Assembly: GCA_964568525.1 (NCBI GenBank)
Contig: CAZMPM010000011.1
Location: 1 to 34,624 of the forward strand
Length of the DNA stretch: 34,624 nucleotides
Direction of reading: 5' to 3'
Source of the DNA: CAYZPB01 sp964568525
Lineage (GTDB): Bacteria; Bacillota; Bacilli; Tepidibacillales; Tepidibacillaceae
Below, piece after piece: positions 1-6,053 of the stretch. The translations under genes and the position numbers were made by a program. A model generated the notes under the pieces. The model saw only the letters and a program-made list of their open reading frames with translations. It had not been told where the DNA came from and searched no databases. Positions within the stretch are counted from its first letter, which is position 1. Each line of letters opens with the position of its first letter.

Positions 1-293
1 ATGATTATTACGAGCGAGGTTATGCTGCTGAAGTCGATCGCTTTATAGCATTTCTTGAGGATGAGAGCATGAGGAAACTAGCGACCAGAATAGCAATGAG
101 TGATATCAACGAAAATATTACTGAGCAGGAACTAAACGATTATATCAGGAAAACTAAGAACTACGCAATTCAACAAGAGATTGAGAAGAAGCGGTCTGAG
201 CAACTTAAGGCAGAGCGTAACAACGAGATAGAAGAGTCAATTAAGATTGGACAAGAGATTATTGAATTGCGGAACAAAAAGAAAAATATTTAA
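1..293 (+). CDS. dnaG: DNA primase, C-terminal end (partial)
   Basis: The reading frame is open from base 3 to the TAA at 291-293, so this is the 3' end of a gene that begins before the window. The visible 96 residues are helical and charged, with an N-terminal stretch reading DYYERGYAAEVDRF and a later ITEQELNDYI...QQEIEKK...EIIELRNKKK pattern. This matches the C-terminal helicase-interaction region of bacterial DnaG, whose protein makes RNA primers at the replication fork and contacts DnaB/DnaC helicase through this end. The ATG at 69 is internal and should not be used as the start. The position directly before sigA is the conserved macromolecular synthesis order of Firmicutes and supports the call. 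The catalytic zinc and TOPRIM domains lie outside the window. Confidence 0.85.
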   Translation, partial: DYYERGYAAEVDRFIAFLEDESMRKLATRIAMSDINENITEQELNDYIRKTKNYAIQQEIEKKRSEQLKAERNNEIEESIKIGQEIIELRNKKKNI

Positions 294-317
294 TAGCAAG
301 CGTGAATAGGGGGTTAT

Positions 318-1442
318 ATGGTGGCAAGGAAAATTGCAAAAAATCAAGAACCTGAGATAACACTGGAACAAGTTAAAGAAGAGATTATCGAAAAAAGTAA
401 AAAAAGTGGCACCATTTCCTATAAAGAAATTATTGAAAAATTATCAACTTTTGAGCAGGAACCACAGCAAATGGATGATTTTTTTGATAGTTTATTAGAG
501 CAGGGGATCGACGTAGTTGCAGACACTGATGAAGAACGTGAGGCGCTATACGGACGCGAAGGCGATGAGAACCTTAGTATCCTTGAAGTTGATGAAACAA
601 GTATTCCTGGTGTGAAAATTAACGACCCTGTTAGGATGTATTTAAAAGAGATTGGCCGTGTTCCATTGCTTAAAGCCAATGAAGAGATTGAGTTGGCAAA
701 ACGGATTGAAGCTGGTGATGAGGACGCTAAAAGAGAGCTTGCGGAAGCAAATTTGCGTCTTGTTGTTAGTATAGCTAAGCGTTATGTTGGTCGCGGAATG
801 CTGTTTCTTGATCTTATTCAAGAAGGAAACATGGGACTAATCAAAGCGGTTGAAAAATTCGATTACCGTAAAGGTTTTAAATTTAGCACTTATGCTACTT
901 GGTGGATTCGTCAAGCGATTACCCGAGCAATTGCCGATCAGGCAAGGACAATAAGGATACCTGTTCATATGGTTGAGACAATCAATAAATTGATTAGAGT
1001 TTCTCGCCAATTGTTGCAAGATTTGGGTAGAGAACCGACCCCTGAAGAGATTGCTTTAGAGATGGATATTACACCGGAAAAGGTTCGTGAGATTCAGAAA
1101 ATTGCTCAGGAACCTGTCTCCTTAGAAACACCAATTGGAGAAGAGGATGACTCGCATCTAGGCGACTTTATTGAGGACCACGATGCGCCAGCACCAGCAG
1201 ATATGGCTGCGTATGAATTGTTGAAGGAAGAACTTGAAGACGTCCTTGAAACCTTGACTGAACGTGAGGAGCACGTGCTACGTCTGCGTTTTGGCCTTGA
1301 TGATGGACGGACAAGAACGCTGGAAGAGGTTGGTAAGGTGTTTGGTGTTACGCGCGAGAGAATTAGGCAGATTGAGGCGAAGGCTTTGCGTAAATTACGC
1401 CACCCGAGTCGAAGCAAAAGATTAAAAGATTTCTTAGACTAG
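318..1442 (+). CDS. sigA: RNA polymerase primary sigma factor (SigA/RpoD)
   Basis: Housekeeping sigma-70 factor that directs RNA polymerase to -35/-10 promoters. The 374-residue length is typical of Firmicutes SigA. Region 1.1-like sequence occupies about 10-85. Region 1.2 begins near DPVRMYLKEIG (103-113). The region 2 core, NLRLVVSIAKRY through FSTYATWWIRQAITRAI, spans about 145-205 and includes the aromatic residues used in -10 melting. Region 3 covers about 215-280. The region 4.2 helix-turn-helix has GVTRERIRQIEAKALRKLRHP at about 343-363. The start is the ATG after AGGGGG (308-313). The gene lies 24 bp after dnaG and before trmK, as expected for this cluster. A short hairpin follows it. 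No anomaly seen. Confidence 0.97.
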   Translation: MVARKIAKNQEPEITLEQVKEEIIEKSKKSGTISYKEIIEKLSTFEQEPQQMDDFFDSLLEQGIDVVADTDEEREALYGREGDENLSILEVDETSIPGVKINDPVRMYLKEIGRVPLLKANEEIELAKRIEAGDEDAKRELAEANLRLVVSIAKRYVGRGMLFLDLIQEGNMGLIKAVEKFDYRKGFKFSTYATWWIRQAITRAIADQARTIRIPVHMVETINKLIRVSRQLLQDLGREPTPEEIALEMDITPEKVREIQKIAQEPVSLETPIGEEDDSHLGDFIEDHDAPAPADMAAYELLKEELEDVLETLTEREEHVLRLRFGLDDGRTRTLEEVGKVFGVTRERIRQIEAKALRKLRHPSRSKRLKDFLD

Positions 1443-1470
1443 ACCTGCAGCTATGCAGGTTATTCTTTTC
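1443..1470 (+). terminator. short hairpin after sigA, possible weak terminator
   Basis: ACCTGCA (1443-1449) and TGCAGGT (1454-1460) form a perfect 7-bp stem with a GCTA loop, followed by TATTCTTTTC. The T-run is interrupted, so this may be an attenuator between sigA and trmK rather than a full stop. Confidence 0.45.
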
Positions 1471-1487
1471 AATAGGGTGTGAGTGTA

Positions 1488-2198
1488 ATGGGGGAAGTTA
1501 AACTATCTAAGCGCCTGCACCAGCTCGCAAGCCACGTTCCAGCAGGGAGTAGGATTGCCGATATTGGTTCGGATCATGGTTTGTTGGTCAGTTACTTAGT
1601 ATCGGAAGGCATTTCTCCAATGGCGATTGCTGGCGAAATCAATGCTGGGCCTTTTGATTCAACCAAAAGGCAAGTTGAAGCACTGGGATTATCTGATCAG
1701 ATTAATGTAAGGTTGGGCGATGGCCTTTCAGTAATTAATGAGCCGATTGACATTGTGATAATAGCTGGGATGGGCGGTTCACTTATTGTAGAGATTCTAG
1801 AAAATGGCAAGCCCAAATTGCATACCTTAAAACGGCTAATTCTCCAACCGAATGTTGGTGAAGAGGATGTTCGAAGGTGGTTATCTGCCAACCAGTGGAA
1901 GATAGTTGATGAGGAGATTATTAAAGAGAAACAGCATTTTTATGAAATAATTATTGCTGAACAAGCTAAACATCATGATCAGCGGTTATCTGATATTGAG
2001 TTGCGTGTCGGCCCAATCAATTTGCAAAAAAAAGACAAATTGCTTGCTGAAAAGTGGTCACTTGAATTAAAAAAACAAGAAAAAGTGCTGAAGAGATTAA
2101 AAAACGCGCGGTTAAATCTCAAAAATATGCGACGGCGGATAGCGGCAGGTAGAGAACAGAAAAAACTTAAACACTTTGTAAAGCGCATAGGGGCGTAG
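1488..2198 (+). CDS. trmK: tRNA (adenine(22)-N1)-methyltransferase
   Basis: SAM-dependent Rossmann methyltransferase of the TrmK (YqfN) family, which makes m1A at position 22 of tRNA. Motif I is ADIGSDHG (about 24-31), the SAM-binding loop, and IIAGMGG (about 89-96) is a characteristic family motif. After the catalytic domain there is a basic, coiled-coil-like C-terminal third (about 165-236, rich in Lys, Arg, Glu and Leu), as usual for this family. I choose the ATG at 1488 because AGGGTG (1473-1478) lies at a normal distance from it. An in-frame GTG at 1479 directly abuts that Shine-Dalgarno sequence. The product is then 236 residues. In many Firmicutes the next gene is a Nif3-like gene, whereas here it is rnpB. 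Confidence 0.92.
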   Translation: MGEVKLSKRLHQLASHVPAGSRIADIGSDHGLLVSYLVSEGISPMAIAGEINAGPFDSTKRQVEALGLSDQINVRLGDGLSVINEPIDIVIIAGMGGSLIVEILENGKPKLHTLKRLILQPNVGEEDVRRWLSANQWKIVDEEIIKEKQHFYEIIIAEQAKHHDQRLSDIELRVGPINLQKKDKLLAEKWSLELKKQEKVLKRLKNARLNLKNMRRRIAAGREQKKLKHFVKRIGA

Positions 2199-2203
2199 GT
2201 TTA

Positions 2204-2232
2204 TTGCATTTAGGCCATAATAATGGTAAAAT
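2204..2232 (+). promoter_or_regulatory. sigma-A promoter upstream of RNase P RNA
   Basis: TTGCAT (2204-2209) and TAAAAT (2227-2232) are separated by exactly 17 bp. The expected transcription start is near 2239, about 20 nt before the paired 5' end of the RNase P RNA. The boxes lie just after the trmK stop. Confidence 0.7.
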
Positions 2233-2257
2233 GCTATGGGTGTTTCTAATCAAATAT

Positions 2258-2648
2258 AGAAAGTAAGCTGGGTAATCGCTGGTGAGTTTCGCAAGGAACC
2301 ACGAGAGGAAAGTCCGAGCTCCAAAGAGCAGGATGCTGGATAACGTCCAGTCAGAGCGATCTGAAGGATAGTGCCACAGAAACAGACAGCCGATGTGCCG
2401 TAAGGTGCAGGTGATGGTGAAACCGTGGTGTAAGAGACCACGAACAGGTATGGTGACTTACTTGTTGGTAAACCCCATCTGGTGCAAGACCATATAGGAA
2501 TGCGTTTGGAGTTGCTCGCTCTGCATTCGGGTTGGTCGCTTGAGCTACCTAGTAATAGATAGCCTAGATAGATGATTATCACTTCAACGTGGGAGCATTG
2601 TGCGTTATACCACAGAAGAACAGAACTCGGCTTATAGGCTTACTTTCT
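2258..2648 (+). ncRNA. rnpB: RNase P RNA, type A-like
   Basis: Catalytic RNA of ribonuclease P, which removes 5' leaders from pre-tRNAs. The ends pair perfectly: AGAAAGTAAGC (2258-2268) with GCTTACTTTCT (2638-2648), an 11-bp P1 helix. Conserved RNase P blocks are visible: GAGGAAAGTCCGAGCTCC (2305-2322, canonical GAGGAAAGTCCGGGCTCC), GTGATGGTGAAACCGTGG then TAAGAGACCACG (around 2412-2444), GGTAAACCCC (2466-2475), and ACAGAACTCGGCTTA (2620-2634, canonical ACAGAACCCGGCTTAC). The roughly 391-nt length suits RNase P RNA. The block order looks like ancestral type A rather than the Bacillus type B; this was judged by eye, not with a covariance model. It has its own promoter and a U-rich 3' flank. 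Confidence 0.93.
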
Positions 2649-2688
2649 TTATTTATATTTTTAGAATTTAAAAAGGAGCTAGCACTCA

Positions 2689-3501
2689 ATGGAGTTATTA
2701 CAGTATATCTTTTTAGGACTTGTGCAAGGAATAACTGAGTGGCTTCCTATTAGTAGTAGTGGACACCTGATTCTATTTCAAGAGTTTTTTGATATAAGCA
2801 CACCGGGACTGGTTTTTGAAATATTTTTGAATTTCGCGACCTTATTAGCACTCCTAATTGTATTTTGGAAAGATCTATGGGAGTTGATTAAAGGTTTTTT
2901 TCGTTTTACTTTTGCAAAAAGTGCAAGGACGCCTGAAAATCGCAATCACTTTTGGTTTGGGCTATATATTATTTTAGGTAGTATACCAGTTGCAGTCCTC
3001 GGTTTGTTATTTGGGGATTATATTGAGACAGCTTTAAAATCAGTAACAACGATTGCGATTGCACTAATTGTGACAGGTGTTGCTCTCTATGCTGTTTCGA
3101 AGCTAGAAGGGAAACGCACTCAATTAAAGCTTGCTGATGCCATCTGGGTCGGAATTCTTCAAGCTATCGCACTAGTTCCTGGAATCAGCCGATCAGGAGT
3201 AACTCTGTTTGGCGCATTATCAAGAAATCTTGAAAGAGGATTGGCGATTCGCTATTCATTCTTTTTAGCAATACCAGTAAGTTTGGGGACAATGCTATTA
3301 AAAACTGGTGAAATAATTGAACAATTTAGTGGTGCTAACTTCCTTAATTATAGTTTAGCTTTTATTGTGGCGTTAGTATCTGCAATAATTACGCTGAAAT
3401 GGTTCCTTGAAATTATCAGACGTGGGAAGTTAAAATATTTTACATACTATTGTGTAACTGTTGGGGTACTGGTGTTACTGTATCAGATTATTATTCTGTA
3501 A
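2689..3501 (+). CDS. uppP: undecaprenyl-diphosphatase (UppP/BacA)
   Basis: Integral membrane phosphatase that converts undecaprenyl diphosphate to the monophosphate lipid carrier for peptidoglycan export; it also gives some bacitracin tolerance. The 270-residue length is typical. The two signature active-site segments are present: GITEWLPISSSGHL near the N-terminus (about 15-28) and VPGISRSG (about 163-170). Several hydrophobic helices run along the chain, for example around 40-60, 90-107, 114-134 and 215-235. AAAAGGAGC precedes the ATG at a normal distance. It follows rnpB and is 17 bp from a second membrane protein of the phosphatase-related class, so the two are probably cotranscribed. Confidence 0.97.
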   Translation: MELLQYIFLGLVQGITEWLPISSSGHLILFQEFFDISTPGLVFEIFLNFATLLALLIVFWKDLWELIKGFFRFTFAKSARTPENRNHFWFGLYIILGSIPVAVLGLLFGDYIETALKSVTTIAIALIVTGVALYAVSKLEGKRTQLKLADAIWVGILQAIALVPGISRSGVTLFGALSRNLERGLAIRYSFFLAIPVSLGTMLLKTGEIIEQFSGANFLNYSLAFIVALVSAIITLKWFLEIIRRGKLKYFTYYCVTVGVLVLLYQIIIL

Positions 3502-3518
3502 GGTGAGGAGTTTATGTT

Positions 3519-3992
3519 ATGGATGTATTCTGGAATTATCCTCTAGTCGCAGCGTTTCTGGCTGTAATTTTAACGCAGTTATTAAAGTTTCCCCTCAACT
3601 ATTTAATTAACCGTCGTATTGAACCGATGATTATTTTTAGTAATGGTGGGATGCCGAGTTCACATTCGTCATTCACGGCTGCCTTAACCACGGCTTTAGG
3701 GATTCAGTATGGGCTCGATTCACCGCATTTTGCTATTGCTTTAGTATTCACCTTAATTACCATGTGGGATGCGACTGGAATTCGCTATCAAGCATCAAAA
3801 CATGCCCAACTCTTAAATGTAATGATGGAAGATTTCAAATTATTGATTGAGCAGATCAAATACCGCGCATCTTCCCCTAAGGAATTTCTTGAGTCGCCAC
3901 TTAAAGAGATTTTAGGGCATAAGCCACTTGAGGTAGTTATTGGCATGATATTTGGTATCATTGTTGCTTTCTTTGTCGCTCTGTTCTATTAA
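3519..3992 (+). CDS. divergent PAP2 family membrane protein (YuiD/DUF212)
   Basis: 157-residue protein of the DUF212/YuiD family, distant relatives of acid phosphatase and vanadium haloperoxidase (PAP2) enzymes. The family signature SNGGMPSSHSS (about 41-51) is complete; in PAP2 enzymes a related Ser-His block is part of the active site. Hydrophobic segments at about 8-22, 56-70, 77-92 and 138-156 indicate a membrane protein. GTGAGGAG precedes the ATG. The close link to uppP makes a role in lipid-phosphate chemistry plausible, but the natural substrate of this family is not established to my knowledge. The gene ends at a hairpin shared with the convergent degV remnant. Confidence 0.85.
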   Translation: MDVFWNYPLVAAFLAVILTQLLKFPLNYLINRRIEPMIIFSNGGMPSSHSSFTAALTTALGIQYGLDSPHFAIALVFTLITMWDATGIRYQASKHAQLLNVMMEDFKLLIEQIKYRASSPKEFLESPLKEILGHKPLEVVIGMIFGIIVAFFVALFY

Positions 3993-4022
3993 TAAAAACG
4001 ACCCAACTGGGCCGGTTTTATT
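3991..4022. terminator. bidirectional terminator between the yuiD-like gene and degV remnant
   Basis: AATAAAA (3991-3997) pairs with TTTTATT (4016-4022) around an inner CCCA/TGGG helix with small mismatches. It sits between convergent genes ending at 3992 and 4030, with A-rich and T-rich sides in both directions. Confidence 0.65.
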
Positions 4023-4029
4023 GTTTAGT

Positions 4030-4882
4030 CTATTTTTCTTTATGCCAAATCATTGCAAGTGTACCCTCGCCGGCATGTACCGCGATTGTCGAACTTATCT
4101 CACCAATAAAAATATCGAGAGTAGGGACCTTTTTAAGAATCTCCGCCTTTAAATCAAGCGCTTTCGCATAAATATTACCATGCATAATCTGAAGTTGATT
4201 AATCTTATTTGTATTGTATGAATCCATGAAATGTTCAATCATGCGCTGCACTGCTCTAGCATCAGAACGTACTTTTTCAACTACTCGGAATCTGCCATCT
4301 GTTCCGATCTGGATAATGGGTTTTATATGCAATATGCTTCCAAGCAGAAATTGTGTTCCTGACATCCGTCCACCTTTGTAAAATTGGTCTAGACTACCAA
4401 GCATTAGATAATTTACGGAGTTTAGGGTTTCTTCTTGCAACTTAGTACAAATATTTTCAAAACTCATTTTTTCCTTAGCAAATTCCATCCCCTTATTAAG
4501 CAAGGTCGTAATCGTGTAAGACATACTTTTCGAATCAATAATTCCTACATCGAATTCAGCTATCTCGGCGGCAGCTTTGCAACTGTCAACCGTTCCGTTA
4601 AGTTTGCTAGAAATGTGAATAGCTATAGCTCTCTCATATTTTGTTCTCAAGTTTTCGAACAATTCAACAAATTTGCCAACAGATGGCTGTGATGTTGTCG
4701 GAACTTCTTTCAAATTATTTATGCGCTCATATAGTTGTTACAGTGTTTAGGTTTATTCCATCTTCAAAAGATTCTTCGCCAAAGTTAATCTGTAACGGCA
4801 ATACATATACATCCGGGTTATTTTTTAATTCTTCAGTAATAAAGGCGATGCTATCAGTAATCCACGCAATTTCTTTTTTCAT
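4030..4882 (-). pseudogene. degV: DegV family fatty-acid-binding protein, frameshifted
   Basis: DegV proteins (about 280 residues) bind a fatty acid and, as FakB, present it to the FakA kinase. On the minus strand an ATG at 4882, after GAGGGTG, starts MKKEIAWITDSIAFITEEL..., with the DegV TDS motif at residues 9-11. That frame runs to INLNT and then reaches TGA just after. The rest of the protein, EQLYERINNLKEVPTTSQPS... through YKGGRMSG and HIKPIIQ to a stop at 4030, is in another frame. The break lies at about 4735-4741, where GTAACAA replaces an expected six-base GAACAA (Glu-Gln), consistent with one extra T. Apart from this the two halves align with a full-length family member. It could be a pseudogene, a recoded gene or a sequencing error. 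An intact paralog lies at 19112-19975. Confidence 0.85.
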
Positions 4883-5003
4883 AAACTTTCACCCTCTTTT
4901 TTAAGTTACTTTAGCTGAATTAAGCATACACGAAAAATAGGGAAATAAAGGCACTATAAGTGGATTATTTGCAATTTAAGAAAAAGCTGATTTCTACACT
5001 TAA

Positions 5004-5035
5004 TGATTGTCAATCAGTGTTTTATTTAATATGAT
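5004..5035 (+). promoter_or_regulatory. promoter of the rubredoxin-like gene with overlapping dyad
   Basis: TTGTCA (5007-5012) and TATGAT (5030-5035) are 17 bp apart. The -35 lies inside a perfect 6-1-6 inverted repeat, TGATTG-T-CAATCA (5004-5016), which could be a repressor site. It is somewhat like Fur/PerR 7-1-7 boxes but does not match either consensus fully. Confidence 0.65.
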
Positions 5036-5069
5036 AGATGTATCTTCAAAAGTAAAGGGAGGGTTCTAA

Positions 5070-5405
5070 ATGAATAAACTTTTCAGATGTGTTGTGTGCG
5101 GATATATCCATGAAGGTACTGATGCTCCGGACAAATGCCCAAAATGTGGTGCGCCAAAGGATAAATTTGTGGTTCTTAGTGACGAGGATGCTAAGAAAAT
5201 ATATGCGTCAGATCGAACTAATGATATTCATATGGAGCTGGTTGTACTTGCTTCTGCCATCGCAGATTTATGCTCGGAAGGGATTGAACTTGATTTAGAC
5301 CCAGGTTGCGTTGCTGATTTTGTGAAAGGGCGCAATGAGGCGTGGACAATTAAACAGCGTGCAAAAGCTGAAATAGAAACGCATATGAAAAAAGGAAAAT
5401 GGTAG
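5070..5405 (+). CDS. rubredoxin-like domain protein
   Basis: 111-residue protein. The N-terminal 30 residues form a short rubredoxin-like knuckle pair, C7-x2-C10-GYIHEG and C23-P-x-C25/C26-G type, so it should bind one iron (or zinc) through four Cys (7, 10, 23, 26). The same CGYIHEG and CP-x-C pattern occurs in the C-terminal tail of the rubrerythrin at 12725. Residues 50-111 are helical and unrecognised, with two more Cys (about 68 and 80); no diiron ExxH motif is present. It is therefore not a rubrerythrin. A role as a small electron carrier in oxygen or peroxide detoxification is inferred. AGGGAGGG precedes the ATG, and a good promoter with a dyad is upstream. A terminator follows. Confidence 0.75.
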   Translation: MNKLFRCVVCGYIHEGTDAPDKCPKCGAPKDKFVVLSDEDAKKIYASDRTNDIHMELVVLASAIADLCSEGIELDLDPGCVADFVKGRNEAWTIKQRAKAEIETHMKKGKW

Positions 5406-5423
5406 TATTTAGAATCAACTGAG

Positions 5424-5453
5424 ATAAGAGAGGAGAATAACTTCTCTTATTTT
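5424..5453 (+). terminator. terminator after the rubredoxin-like gene
   Basis: ATAAGAGA (5424-5431) pairs with TCTCTTAT (5443-5450), followed by TTTCTGTT. It is located 18 bp after the stop codon. Confidence 0.7.
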
Positions 5454-5486
5454 CTGTTGTATAAAAATATTAGGCTGGGTGATTTT

Positions 5487-6053
5487 ATGACGGAAAATAT
5501 TGTAGTAGGTATTGTCGGTATGCCAGGTTCAGGGAAATCAGTACTTGCGGAGATGTTTAGTAATACTGGTTGGGGCAAATGCTATTTTGGTAGCGTTACT
5601 CTGAAAGAATTGGATAGAAGACAATTACCTTATAACGAAAAGAACGAGAAACACATACGTGAGGGGTTAAGGGCAAAATATGGTGAGGATGCCTACGCCA
5701 AACTTTTGCTACCAGAAATTATGGAATTTGCAGAAGCTGGCCCGGTTATTATCGATGGTCTTTACTCCTGGTCAGAATACCTTTATTTAAAGGAGAATTT
5801 GCAGAGCAGATTAAAAATTTTAGCAGTTGTTACAAACAGTCAGAATCGATATGACCGACTAGTTAATCGCGAACACCGTCCACTAACACAAGAACAGGCG
5901 ATTAGCAGAGACCATGCTGAAATTGAAAAGTTAAGCAAGGGTGGACCGATTGCAATTGCTGACTATTATATTATGAATAATGGAACACTTGATGAGTATA
6001 ATCAAAAATTCAGAGCATTACTTATAAAGGAGAATTGGTTACTGAATGATTAA
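5487..6053 (+). CDS. P-loop nucleotide kinase, UPF0200 / dephospho-CoA-kinase-like
   Basis: 188-residue P-loop protein. The Walker A motif GIVGMPGSGKS lies at 8-18. The later pattern (LRAKYGEDAYA, a hydrophobic strand ending VIIDGLYSWSE, RYDRLVNREHRPLT, then IADYYIMNNGTLDEY) matches the UPF0200 family, best known in archaea and related to dephospho-CoA and adenylate kinases. The C-terminal N-GTL-E segment is especially typical. The substrate is unknown. I choose ATG 5487 with GGGTGAT just upstream; an in-frame TTG at 5457 has no ribosome site. The stop overlaps the ATG of the ABC transporter by 8 bp, so the two are translationally coupled, although no functional link is known. Confidence 0.75.
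   Translation: MTENIVVGIVGMPGSGKSVLAEMFSNTGWGKCYFGSVTLKELDRRQLPYNEKNEKHIREGLRAKYGEDAYAKLLLPEIMEFAEAGPVIIDGLYSWSEYLYLKENLQSRLKILAVVTNSQNRYDRLVNREHRPLTQEQAISRDHAEIEKLSKGGPIAIADYYIMNNGTLDEYNQKFRALLIKENWLLND

Noticed and set aside
3952..4152. 66-residue plus-strand ORF after the YuiD-like gene
   Set aside because: It overlaps the YuiD-like 3' end, crosses the terminator and is antisense to degV.
4641..4904. 87-residue plus-strand ORF
   Set aside because: It is antisense to the N-terminal fragment of the frameshifted degV, whose homology on the minus strand is clear.
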